From Sporofaciens musculi (GTDB lineage: Bacteria; Bacillota; Clostridia; Lachnospirales; Lachnospiraceae), in the NCBI RefSeq assembly GCF_009830285.1, contig NZ_WUQX01000001.1, forward strand, positions 3,224,501-3,288,500: 64,000 nt of DNA. The letters are read 5' to 3'. Each line of letters begins with the position of its first letter. Positions within the stretch are counted from its first letter, which is position 1. A model generated the notes under the pieces. That model had not been told where the DNA came from and did no database searches. It saw only the letters and a list, made by a program, of their open reading frames with translations. The position numbers and the translations under genes are program-made. Below are positions 1-8,230 of the stretch, in pieces.

Positions 1-56
1 AATATTTTAGCATATCAACGCGAAAAACACCACATAAAAACAGCCGAATCCTATAT

Positions 57-932
57 TTAGGAAAGGAGCAGTCCCTTTCTCCCTTCAAAAAAATGGGTCA
101 GAAACTCATAAAATTCAATCACATTGCGGCTGTCCATCTTGTTCCTGTTATAGTTAATAATAATATCCCTCCGGCAGATTGGCTCCTCAATCTTTAATAG
201 CCGCACACGCTCATTATCAATACTGCCCCAGGTAAACTCCGGCCAGAAGCCGATTCCCATGTTGGCTGCAATCATATTCTTCACGGCAGAGGGATTGTCA
301 CTCTCAAAAATAATCTTTGGTGTAAAGCCCGCATGCTGGCAGAACCGGTCACAGATATAACGGAACTCCCTGGAGCCAAGAAGGCTTATGAAGCCCTCCT
401 TAGAAGTCTCTGAAAGACATATCGACGTCCTTCCCCTGTATTTTCCATTCTCCGGCACCGCCAGATAAATCTCCTCCCCGCAGGCGAAGCAGCTCTCCTC
501 ATCCCCCTGATAGAACAGCTTCGTTGTCACCGCAATATCATAAAGCTCACTCTCTGAATTCTGCTGCAGTTGGAAATTAATATCCTCATGCTCCTTCTTA
601 TACTCGATAATCGCCTCCATCACAAGCCCTGACGCCGCCAGAACATTCATATGGATCGTTTCTCCCTCCAGGGCTACCATCATCTTAAGCTGCTCCGGAA
701 TTGCGTCCATCTGGCTCATCAGCGGCTCCAATTTTCTCTGCAAATATTTCCCGTACTCTGTCAGCACAATTTTCCTGCCCTTTGCCGCAAACAGCGGCAC
801 ACCCAGATCTTTTTCAAGCCTTCGGATTGCCTGGGTCAGCGCCGGCTGGGTAATATGCAGGTTCTTCGCACTGTTGGTCATATGCTTCGTCCTGGCGGCC
901 TCCAGGAAATAGCGAATCTGCATAAGCTCCAT
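57..932 (-). CDS. LysR-family transcriptional regulator
   Basis: Predicted DNA-binding regulator of 291 residues, the usual LysR length. A winged helix-turn-helix fills about residues 1-60, with the recognition segment NLHITQPALTQAIRRLE and the wing DLGVPLFAAKGRKIVLTE. The rest (about 90-285) looks like the periplasmic-binding-protein-like effector domain. The ATG at 932 is preceded by GGAGG with six bases between. The gene is transcribed away from the PQ-loop/SGNH gene that starts at 1140, an arrangement LysR proteins often use to control the divergent neighbour and themselves. The shared 207-bp gap contains an AT-rich dyad. The effector cannot be read from sequence. Confidence 0.93.
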   Translation of the reverse strand: MELMQIRYFLEAARTKHMTNSAKNLHITQPALTQAIRRLEKDLGVPLFAAKGRKIVLTEYGKYLQRKLEPLMSQMDAIPEQLKMMVALEGETIHMNVLAASGLVMEAIIEYKKEHEDINFQLQQNSESELYDIAVTTKLFYQGDEESCFACGEEIYLAVPENGKYRGRTSICLSETSKEGFISLLGSREFRYICDRFCQHAGFTPKIIFESDNPSAVKNMIAANMGIGFWPEFTWGSIDNERVRLLKIEEPICRRDIIINYNRNKMDSRNVIEFYEFLTHFFEGRKGLLLS

Positions 933-978
933 AAATCTCCTCCATTTCTATAGGGTTTTTAAGGTTCCCTCCCTATTC

Positions 979-994
979 ATAATATAAATATTAT
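979..994. promoter_or_regulatory. AT-rich dyad between divergent genes, possible LysR operator
   Basis: ATAATAT-AA-ATATTAT is a perfect 7+7 dyad. A second, weaker dyad (AATAT-TAT-ATATT) lies at 1005-1017. Both sit in the gap between the LysR gene and its divergent neighbour, where LysR sites of the T-N11-A type are normally found. AT-rich palindromes also occur by chance. Confidence 0.35.
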
Positions 995-1139
995 GATTTT
1001 GATAAATATTATATATTAGACATAATTATAGGTCAATGATAAACTATGTGAGGAACGAAAGAGACAGGGATAAAGGTTCCCTGTCAACCAAAGTTTTTTA
1101 CGCATATTATGTAAGCAAACAGAAAGCGAGGGAATGAAA

Positions 1140-2165
1140 ATGGCTGAACTTTTAGAGTCCACCATGCTGATCTGCTTTGGTCTGTCCTGGCCTATGAACC
1201 TTGCCAAGAACATCAAAGCAAAATCAGCAAGAAACATGAGCCTACAGTTCATACTCCTGATCATCACAGGGTATATTGCTGGAATCTCAGCAAAAATCTA
1301 TAATCACAGATTCAATTATGTACTGGTCGTATACCTGCTGAATTTAATTGTCGTATCTGCAAATGTGGTTGTCTACTTCATTAACTGCCGCTACGACAGA
1401 CAGGCAAAAGAAGCGAATGCCAAACTTGCCAGGCAGATTTCCGGTAATACCGAAAATACATCCGTGGACACAGCGGCTTTGGACGCGCAGAACTCCACAC
1501 CCTTCAAACCATCGATTCACAGTCAAGGAGAAGATGAAATGGAAACATATCGTGAAATGAACAGTATTACAGAAGCCGGCGGCGTCGTGCTATTCGGCTC
1601 CAACACATTTGCCGCCCTCCCTGTGGGAGAGCTGGCACAGGCATTCCGTATCACGGAGCCGATTTATAACCGTAGTATTAAAGACGTTCGCATCGACCAG
1701 ATTGAAAGCTATCTCAAAGTATGTCTGTATGACTTAAATCCCCGTAAGATATTCGTAAATATGGGAGATGTGGATATCCTGGATGAAAATGCTGACATTG
1801 ACAATTTTATTTCCAAATATGAATGGCTGCTGTACATGGTACACACAAAGACAAAGGCCTCCATCTATATTGTGCCGATTGTATCTAATAGCCCCATAGC
1901 CTTCAAAATGAATCAACGTCTGAAAGCCTTAGCTTCACAGACCGGCTGCAAATATATCGACGTTTCCGGCGTGCTGGAATCCAAGCGTCCCACTCTCAGA
2001 CTGTTTGAAATGCTAAAGGTGCATATGCGCAACCATCCGATTAATTTTGCCGATGCCATGGAAGCCGGAGCTTTAAGCAACCGTAAATTAGAAGACGCTC
2101 CAAGCGACGGTCAGGCATCCCCACAGCCAGGGGTAAAAAGTGAGGCAGTATTTGCAAAACACTAA
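1140..2165 (+). CDS. PQ-loop (SemiSWEET-like) membrane domain fused to an SGNH-like domain
   Basis: Unnamed two-part protein of about 341 residues. Residues 1-85 hold three hydrophobic helices with the PQ-loop/SemiSWEET pattern FGLSWPMNLAKN followed by KSARNMSLQF and ITGYIAGI. A polar linker (about 90-140) leads to a soluble domain that begins VVLFGSNTFAALP and contains NRSIKDVRI and KIFVNMGDVDI. That order resembles blocks I-III of SGNH/GDSL hydrolases, but the usual C-terminal DxxH is not obvious, so activity is uncertain. I chose ATG 1140 over ATG 1134 because GCGAGG lies 7 bases before it but only 1 base before the other. The gene ends at a strong terminator and stands alone. Its role is unknown. 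Confidence 0.7.
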   Translation: MAELLESTMLICFGLSWPMNLAKNIKAKSARNMSLQFILLIITGYIAGISAKIYNHRFNYVLVVYLLNLIVVSANVVVYFINCRYDRQAKEANAKLARQISGNTENTSVDTAALDAQNSTPFKPSIHSQGEDEMETYREMNSITEAGGVVLFGSNTFAALPVGELAQAFRITEPIYNRSIKDVRIDQIESYLKVCLYDLNPRKIFVNMGDVDILDENADIDNFISKYEWLLYMVHTKTKASIYIVPIVSNSPIAFKMNQRLKALASQTGCKYIDVSGVLESKRPTLRLFEMLKVHMRNHPINFADAMEAGALSNRKLEDAPSDGQASPQPGVKSEAVFAKH

Positions 2166-2204
2166 TTGGTCAATTATGTTGGTATGTCTGTAAACAGACT
2201 GAAC

Positions 2205-2250
2205 AAATCGGGAATTTCTGTCAATCATGTTCAGAAATCCCCGATTTTTT
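2205..2250. terminator. Bidirectional intrinsic terminator between convergent genes
   Basis: Stem AAATCGGGAATTTCTG (2205-2220) pairs with CAGAAATCCCCGATTT (2232-2247) with one mismatch, and is followed by a T run to 2250. It separates the PQ-loop gene from convergent glmS and can serve both. Confidence 0.85.
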
Positions 2251-2267
2251 ATTCTTTCCAAATTCTG

Positions 2268-4094
2268 CTACTCTACCGTCACCGATTTTGCCAGATTTCT
2301 TGGCTTATCTACATCACAGCCCCGTCCTACTGCAATATAGTAGGCAAAAAGCTGCAAAGGAATAATGGCAAGAGAGTTGGTAAAATACTTGTTCGTCTCT
2401 GGTATGTAGATAACGTAATCTGCCGCTTTCTCCACTTCTGTGTTGCCTTCCACCGTAACGGCCATCACGAAGGCGCCGCGGGTGCGGACCTCCTCCATGT
2501 TGCTGATCATCTTTTTGTAAAGCTCCTTTTGTGTCAATACTGCAGCAACCAAGGTTCCCTCCTCCACCAAAGAGATGGTGCCATGCTTTAACTCTCCGGC
2601 CGCATATGCCTCAGAGTGGATATAGGAAATCTCCTTTAGCTTTAAAGAGCCCTCCATGGAAATCGCATGGTCGATTCCCCGCCCGATAAAAAAGATATCC
2701 CTTGCCGCCAGATAGCGGTTGGCAAACTTCTGAATTTTCTCACGATTGCTCAGAATCATCTCAATCTGGGCAGGCAGGGCTTTTAAGCTTCCAAGCATCT
2801 CTTGAAGCTCATCCTCCCTAAGCAGACCCCTGGCTTTTCCAAACTTCATTGCCAGAAGATACATGGCGGTCAACTGCGCAGAATATGCCTTGGTGGTAGC
2901 CACCGCAATTTCCGGCCCAGCCCAGGTGTACATCACGTTATCTGCCTCCCTGGCAATGGAGCTTCCCACCACATTGACGATTCCCAAAACCCTTGCTCCC
3001 ATCTTCTTAGCCTGCCTGAGCGCGGCAAGGGTATCCGCCGTTTCCCCTGACTGACTGATGACAACCACCAGAGTCTGCTCATCCAGAATAGGGTTACGGT
3101 AACGGAATTCCGACGCCATATCCACCTCCACCGGAAGCCTTGCAAGCCCCTCCAGGATATATTTGCTGGTGTGCCCTACATGGGAGGCCGAGCCGCAGGC
3201 TACAATCATAATCTTGCGAAGCTTACGAATCTCCTCCTCCGTCATACCCAATTCTTCAATTTCTATCTGACTGCCCTTAATCCTTGGAGAAAATGTATCC
3301 ATCACCGCCTTGGGCTGCTCATACATTTCCTTTAACATGAAATGCTCATATCCGCCCTTCTCGGCTGCATTCACATCCCACTCAATCCGCACCGGCTCCT
3401 TGACAATAGGTTCCTCGTCCACGTTGAAAAACTCCATGGAATCCGCAGTCATACGGACAATTTCTTCATTTTCAATAAAATAAACATCCCTGGTATACCG
3501 AAGCACCGCCGGAACGTCTGAGGCAATAATGCAGCCCCCGTCTGTATGTCCCACAATCAAAGGGCTATCCTTGCGCACCGCATAAAGCTGGTCAGGGTGG
3601 TCTTTAAACATAATCCCAAGAGCATAAGAGCCCTCCATACGGTGCATAATCTTCGTAATCGCTTCAAGGGGGTTCCCCTGGTAATAATAGTCCAGAAGGT
3701 GGGCAATAACCTCTGTGTCTGTCTCTGACACAAACTGATAGTCCCGTTTTTTAAGCTTCTTTTTGAGCTTTAAGTAGTTTTCAATGATACCGTTATGTAC
3801 AACCACAATGCTCTTATCCGCATTAAAATGGGGATGGGCATTCACATCCGACGGAGAGCCGTGGGTCGCCCATCGGGTGTGGCCGATTCCCATAGTTCCC
3901 TCCAAAGTGGCGCCGTCATGGGTCAGCTCACTCAATACCTTAAGCCTGCCCTTTGACTTAATCATGTCGATTTTTCCCTCGTTGTAAACGGCGATACCTG
4001 CGGAATCATATCCTCTGTATTCAAGCTTCCCTAATCCGTCCAACAGAATTGGCGCTGCCTGCCGATTTCCTATATATCCTACAATACCACACAT
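2268..4094 (-). CDS. glmS: Glutamine--fructose-6-phosphate aminotransferase (isomerizing)
   Basis: Makes glucosamine-6-phosphate from fructose-6-phosphate and glutamine, the entry step to UDP-GlcNAc for peptidoglycan and surface glycans; cytoplasmic. The mature N-terminus begins CGIVGYIG, where the Cys after the initiator Met is the glutaminase nucleophile. GHTRWATHG and HNGIIENY follow. Two SIS sugar-isomerase domains are visible (ACGSASHVG and SQSGETADT in the first, IGRGIDHAISMEGSLKLKE in the second), and the C-terminus ends DVDKPRNLAKSVTVE, the classic GlmS ending. Length is 608 residues, normal for the family. An upstream in-frame TTG (4103) is rejected because the Cys must follow Met and AAGGAG sits 9 bases before ATG 4094. 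A nested hairpin lies in the leader (4128-4199). I do not see the glmS ribozyme core. Confidence 0.97.
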   Translation of the reverse strand: MCGIVGYIGNRQAAPILLDGLGKLEYRGYDSAGIAVYNEGKIDMIKSKGRLKVLSELTHDGATLEGTMGIGHTRWATHGSPSDVNAHPHFNADKSIVVVHNGIIENYLKLKKKLKKRDYQFVSETDTEVIAHLLDYYYQGNPLEAITKIMHRMEGSYALGIMFKDHPDQLYAVRKDSPLIVGHTDGGCIIASDVPAVLRYTRDVYFIENEEIVRMTADSMEFFNVDEEPIVKEPVRIEWDVNAAEKGGYEHFMLKEMYEQPKAVMDTFSPRIKGSQIEIEELGMTEEEIRKLRKIMIVACGSASHVGHTSKYILEGLARLPVEVDMASEFRYRNPILDEQTLVVVISQSGETADTLAALRQAKKMGARVLGIVNVVGSSIAREADNVMYTWAGPEIAVATTKAYSAQLTAMYLLAMKFGKARGLLREDELQEMLGSLKALPAQIEMILSNREKIQKFANRYLAARDIFFIGRGIDHAISMEGSLKLKEISYIHSEAYAAGELKHGTISLVEEGTLVAAVLTQKELYKKMISNMEEVRTRGAFVMAVTVEGNTEVEKAADYVIYIPETNKYFTNSLAIIPLQLFAYYIAVGRGCDVDKPRNLAKSVTVE

Positions 4095-4127
4095 ATTTTC
4101 CAACTCCTTTTTATTTTCATAAAAAAT

Positions 4128-4199
4128 ATTGCATTAACCTCTGGCCATCAGCACCCCGCCTCCTTGCAAAGCGCTGATTTTATCCGAAATTAATGCAAT
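4128..4199 (-). terminator. Nested hairpin upstream of glmS (terminator or leader element)
   Basis: Perfect 10-bp inverted repeat ATTGCATTAA (4128-4137) with TTAATGCAAT (4190-4199). Inside is a second pair, ATCAGC (4147-4152) with GCTGAT (4173-4178). Read on the minus strand, the outer stem is followed directly by ATTTTTT. It may end transcription from the 4205-5755 gene or act as an attenuator in the glmS leader. Confidence 0.55.
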
Positions 4200-4204
4200 G
4201 ATTG

Positions 4205-5755
4205 TTAATCTAAATCAATAAAATCCACCTGGAACGTATCACCCTTCTTCTGCCCCCGCTTTTTCTGAGACTGCAGATTTAGAAGATCATCCAGATCATC
4301 GATCATATCATTGGAATTGCTGCTATAATCATCATCGTCGTCATAGTCATCATCATAACCATAATCATCATCATAGCCATCCGAGTCATAACCGTCTGAA
4401 TCAAAATCGTCATAGTCGTCGTCATCATCACCCAGATTGTCATAATCATCAAACAGATCTTCTTCCTTCAGACTCATGGTCTTAACCGGAACTCTGACAG
4501 CAGGCTCGTCTGCATTACGTCTTACTGCATTCTTAATCTCTTTTCCCGGCGCCGGCTTCTTTGCCTTCGGCTTTGGCGCCGGCTCATCATCCCGATCCGG
4601 ATCGATGTCATATTCATCATACAGATCGTCCAATTCCAAATTACGATTCCGAAGCTTTACACTAACCACAACCAGGAAAGCAATCAGAACCAGCATGAGC
4701 ATCATAACGATAATCAGCACAATATCCAGGAAATCACCCACAAACTGCAGAAATTTGTTCCACCAGCCCTTGGGAGTCTTCTTCTCCTTCGCCTCCGCCG
4801 TATGTTCTACATATCTCTGGTAGGTCTTATCAACCGTATCATACTGGTACATTCCTTTCTGACCGTCTGCATTCAAGGCATAAAGCACATAATACTCTGC
4901 CATGTCCACATCCTGCCATGCCGGAAATTCCTTGCCGTTTAAGGTAAGCACCGTCTCCTGGTAACGCTTTGGCAGGTTCACAGAACCGTCGTCCCTCAGA
5001 AGGATAATATAACGGTCAGAGGAAATACTGACGGACTCAAAGGGAAGAAACGAGCCTTTATCACCGTCATATAGGAAGAACTCCGGCTCCCCTCCGGCGG
5101 CAGGCGTCAGATAAAAGGCTGACACATTGCTTACAGGCTGCGTTGCCACCTGACAGGCGGCGCCCTCTAAGATCATCTCTCCCCGCGAGAAGCCCTCCGG
5201 TATCAATGCGTCCGAAAAATCATTGGTAACAATATACTGTACCCCGTCAATCTCCACCTGAGGGCCGTTTGCAGCCGCCGTACCGCCCTCGTTGCCTGCC
5301 CCCTCTTCTGGCTGAATCAATGAAGGATCTCCCGGCCCAATCGTGACTGCCGAATTCCCCTCTGTAATATCTAGCTCCGAACCGTCCATATCCGTCCCTG
5401 AGGACTGAGAAATCGTTACCTTTCCGGTCCCTTCCGCAAGAGCCTGAAACTTCAGGGTAAGTCCATCCTCTATGCTTTCTCCGGTACAGTTCATGGTAAT
5501 GGTTCCGCTTCCGCCGGTGGCGCTGTCGCCGCTGATAAACCTTAACTTGTCCGTATCATAGGCCAATGTTAGATTCAGTGATACAATCTCAGCAGAAGAG
5601 CTGACTCTTATATTAACATCAACCTCCGCACCTACCGTTGTAGAAGGATCTGAGAAACGTACTTCCGCAGACGCCGCGTGAACAATCATGGATACACACG
5701 GGCAAAGCATACACACTATAACCAACATAGAAAGTATTTTCTTCCATCTTCTCAT
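4205..5755 (-). CDS. Membrane-anchored cohesin-like protein with poly-Asp cytoplasmic tail
   Basis: Unnamed envelope protein of 516 residues. Residues 1-28 form a signal peptide. Residues about 30-141 look like a cohesin-type beta-sandwich (VRFSDPSTTVGAEVDVNIRV, then LNLTLAYDTDKLRFISG). After an extracellular region to about 335 there is one membrane helix (about 343-366) and a charged cytoplasmic tail. The tail has a Pro/Lys stretch (391-404) and then a run dominated by Asp, Tyr, Ser and Gly (about 430-490). No dockerin or cellulosome gene is visible, so cohesin here describes a fold, not a cellulosome role. It lies upstream of glmS and downstream of an LCP ligase, which suggests a cell-envelope function. 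ATG 5755 follows GAGG at a normal distance. Confidence 0.7.
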   Translation of the reverse strand: MRRWKKILSMLVIVCMLCPCVSMIVHAASAEVRFSDPSTTVGAEVDVNIRVSSSAEIVSLNLTLAYDTDKLRFISGDSATGGSGTITMNCTGESIEDGLTLKFQALAEGTGKVTISQSSGTDMDGSELDITEGNSAVTIGPGDPSLIQPEEGAGNEGGTAAANGPQVEIDGVQYIVTNDFSDALIPEGFSRGEMILEGAACQVATQPVSNVSAFYLTPAAGGEPEFFLYDGDKGSFLPFESVSISSDRYIILLRDDGSVNLPKRYQETVLTLNGKEFPAWQDVDMAEYYVLYALNADGQKGMYQYDTVDKTYQRYVEHTAEAKEKKTPKGWWNKFLQFVGDFLDIVLIIVMMLMLVLIAFLVVVSVKLRNRNLELDDLYDEYDIDPDRDDEPAPKPKAKKPAPGKEIKNAVRRNADEPAVRVPVKTMSLKEEDLFDDYDNLGDDDDDYDDFDSDGYDSDGYDDDYGYDDDYDDDDDYSSNSNDMIDDLDDLLNLQSQKKRGQKKGDTFQVDFIDLD

Positions 5756-5817
5756 GTAAGCTACCTCATTTTTCTAAATTATTATCCAACAGACTTTGTA
5801 CATCAGGCAAATAGACA

Positions 5818-7197
5818 CTATCCTTCATCTGAACCTGACGAATCGTTACCATCCGAAGTTGACGAATCGCTGTCATCGGGTATATACGTATCACCGTCTC
5901 CAGAGGTATCATCGTCATCGTTCCCACTGGAAGCTCCTCCGCTTGTCCCGCTGTTTCCTCCCCCTCCAGTAGAACCTCCGTTATTCCCGCTGGATGATGT
6001 TCCGCTTCCGCTGCTATGGTTTCCACCGCCTCCGCTGCTGGAAGATCCTCTATTATAGTCATAATCATCATCGTCATCGTCGTCCGGCTGACTCATAATA
6101 CTCTGGGTATCTTCATTTACATCTGCCTTACGGTTTCCTGCTTTGTTCACAATCTTATCACTGATAGACGATACGGTGGAGGACACTGAATAGGCTTCGC
6201 TGTCGCCGTAGAAGAACTTATGAAGCTGTTCTACATTGCTCTCAAGAGTAACCGGTATAACTACGCTTCCTATATCCACCAGCTCGTCCGTAGTTTTATC
6301 AAAGGGAAAACCTGTGGTCTCGCCAAGCCGGTAATCAAATGCATCCACCGCATAATCCAGAATCTCCGCCATAGTGAAATTCGTGGCAACCTGGGGAAAT
6401 ACCTTGTCTATAATCTTGTTCAACTGTGCCGGAGACGCCTGCTGAAGCTTCTCCACAATCTTCGCAAGCACCATACGCTGACGCTCTGCCCGCTTAAAAT
6501 CATCCCCCGCCGTATAACGGATTCTGGCATAGGCTGTGGCCTGCAGACCATTCAAAACCTGAGGGCCGGGTTCGGTAACTCCCGCCGACACTCTACCCGT
6601 CGCTTTCATAATCTCAATGGCGTAACCACAGATATAAGGGATCTCTTCTTCAGTAACATCAATCTCAATACCCCCTACTTCATCCACTACATCGATTAAC
6701 GCATCGAAATTAACCGTCACATAATGCTCAATATCCATATCAAGATTCTTATTCAGCATGGCGACCGCTTCTTCCGGTCCACCGTAAGAATATGCCGCAT
6801 TCGCCTTGTTAATCGACCCATCATCCTGCTGCAGCAGGGTGTCTCGGTATACGGAGGAAATCTTTACCTCCAGCGTCTCACGATTCAGACTTGCAATCAT
6901 AATCGTATCACTTCGGGTTCCCTTGCCGAGCTCGCTTTTACGAGAATCGACGCCAAACAGTGCAACGTTCAGATAGCCGGTTCCCCTCTCCCGTGCCTCC
7001 TCCGATACACTTAACTCCATGGGATTAATCGGCGCCTTCTCAATCTTAGACAACTTGCTCGCCAGGATTACGGCTCCTGTCGCTGCCACCAGCGCTACGG
7101 TTCCTCCAAAAATCACTCCAATCTTCTTTCCCAGAGACCATGCGGCAAATCCACGCTTCCTACGACCACGCCTGTAATGATTTTTTTCCCTAGCCAT
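5818..7197 (-). CDS. LytR-CpsA-Psr (LCP) family glycan ligase
   Basis: Predicted enzyme that transfers undecaprenyl-linked glycan to peptidoglycan on the outer face of the membrane. A basic cytoplasmic N-terminus (KNHYRRGRRKR) is followed by one membrane helix (about 27-47) and an LCP domain (about 75-240). Family motifs include FGVDSRKSELGKGTRSDTIM, VYRDTLL, GGIEIDVTEEEIPYI and YARIRYTAGDDFKRAERQR, whose Asp and Arg residues bind the pyrophosphate lipid. The last 85 residues are almost only Asp, Ser, Gly, Asn and Thr, a low-complexity extracellular tail. Start ATG 7197 has AAAGGAC upstream. A second LCP gene lies at 9545-10738 in the same glycan block. Confidence 0.93.
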   Translation of the reverse strand: MAREKNHYRRGRRKRGFAAWSLGKKIGVIFGGTVALVAATGAVILASKLSKIEKAPINPMELSVSEEARERGTGYLNVALFGVDSRKSELGKGTRSDTIMIASLNRETLEVKISSVYRDTLLQQDDGSINKANAAYSYGGPEEAVAMLNKNLDMDIEHYVTVNFDALIDVVDEVGGIEIDVTEEEIPYICGYAIEIMKATGRVSAGVTEPGPQVLNGLQATAYARIRYTAGDDFKRAERQRMVLAKIVEKLQQASPAQLNKIIDKVFPQVATNFTMAEILDYAVDAFDYRLGETTGFPFDKTTDELVDIGSVVIPVTLESNVEQLHKFFYGDSEAYSVSSTVSSISDKIVNKAGNRKADVNEDTQSIMSQPDDDDDDDYDYNRGSSSSGGGGNHSSGSGTSSSGNNGGSTGGGGNSGTSGGASSGNDDDDTSGDGDTYIPDDSDSSTSDGNDSSGSDEG

Positions 7198-7282
7198 TAT
7201 CCAATGTCCTTTCTTTCATTACTCAATTTAACTCATTTTACGATAACATTCTTCAATATATTACCTCATTTTCCTGGAAACT

Positions 7283-8230
7283 TCAATTACAAATATTGTT
7301 TTCTGCATATTTTTCCCAATATGCCTTGCTTGCCGAACATCTTTTCACCATCCACAAAGGCATTTTCCTATAATTCTGTCCCGCTTTATAGCCAAGATAC
7401 TTACAGCCGCTTTTATATAGAAGTACAGGAAGAAGATACCATTTACCTTTTTTCAGTAAGTAAAGGGCCGTATCTCTCACCATCCGGATTCCCTCGGCCT
7501 CGGAACGGATTCCCTTAAACACCTCCGGATGGTCTGCCTGGGAAACCGCCAAATCAAAATTCCTCTGAAACTGCTGCCGCCCTGAATAGTTATGTGAATG
7601 GACAACCCTGGCGTTTGCCGCATAGGCAACCTGGTATCCGGCTTTCACCATCTTAGCCGCAATAACCATATCCTCATTGAAAATGGTCCGTCTGGTAAAT
7701 CCGCCCATTTCCCTGTAAACCGTCCTTTGATAAGCAGCGCACACATCCGAACAGAAAAAGGTCTTGATTCCCATCACGGGCAAATCCTCCTTCCCCTTCA
7801 CCCTGGCCTTGGGCGGATAATTAAAAATTCTGGTATACCGCTCAATCTCATCACAGCCCTTTGCCGGAAGCTGGCGTGCATAGGAAACCCCCACGCCCTT
7901 AGACGCAAGAAGGGGCTTTACCAACTCCCCAATCATATCCTTATCAGCCGGAAGCGCATCCTGAGTCATAAAAACCAGAAGCTCTGCATCAGACAACCGA
8001 AAACCCAGATCCCGCGTCCCACCATGATCGAACTCCTCCGGCTCTATATGGGTCACGGATACTCCCTCCATCCTGGCCACCTCTTTAGGAAAACTCTTTG
8101 ACCTGGTATTTATTACATAAATTTGTCCAACAGGATAACGCTGTTGTTTTAGCCTTCTCAATTCCTCCCTGAACCTTTCGTCCGGCTGGTGGGTCAGTAT
8201 CACCACATCCACACTCTTCTGCTCACTCAT
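7283..8230 (-). CDS. GT2 family glycosyltransferase (rhamnosyltransferase-like)
   Basis: Predicted nucleotide-sugar-dependent transferase of the GT-A fold. It begins SVDVVILTHQPD, has GGTRDLGFRLSDAELLVFMT and then DALPAD as the region for the metal-binding DxD-like site, and later GGFTRRTIFNEDMVIAAKM, which carries the conserved ED. The pattern resembles rhamnosyltransferases such as RfbF/RfbN-type GT2 proteins, but the sugar is inferred. I place the start at ATG 8230 (MSEQKSVDVV), which overlaps the stop of the upstream polymerase gene. In-frame ATGs at 8242 and 8263 would add 4 or 11 residues and cannot be excluded. It is the last gene before a short gap to the first LCP gene. Confidence 0.85.
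   Translation of the reverse strand: MSEQKSVDVVILTHQPDERFREELRRLKQQRYPVGQIYVINTRSKSFPKEVARMEGVSVTHIEPEEFDHGGTRDLGFRLSDAELLVFMTQDALPADKDMIGELVKPLLASKGVGVSYARQLPAKGCDEIERYTRIFNYPPKARVKGKEDLPVMGIKTFFCSDVCAAYQRTVYREMGGFTRRTIFNEDMVIAAKMVKAGYQVAYAANARVVHSHNYSGRQQFQRNFDLAVSQADHPEVFKGIRSEAEGIRMVRDTALYLLKKGKWYLLPVLLYKSGCKYLGYKAGQNYRKMPLWMVKRCSASKAYWEKYAENNICN

Noticed and set aside
2166-2591. Plus-strand open frame of 141 codons
   Set aside because: It lies across the terminator and opposite glmS, has no ribosome site and no protein-like composition. It is a shadow of glmS.
4095-4204. glmS ribozyme/riboswitch in front of glmS
   Set aside because: I looked for the conserved core and the purine-rich ribozyme strands on the minus strand and did not find them; only a nested hairpin is present.
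4300-4480. Microsatellite-like TCATCA runs
   Set aside because: They are the codons of the Asp-rich tail (GAT/GAC) and are not exact repeats, so no separate repeat feature is called.
5766-6077. 103-codon minus-strand frame within the LCP gene tail
   Set aside because: It overlaps the Asp/Ser/Gly-rich LCP coding region in another frame and has no ribosome site; low-complexity sequence opens such frames by chance.
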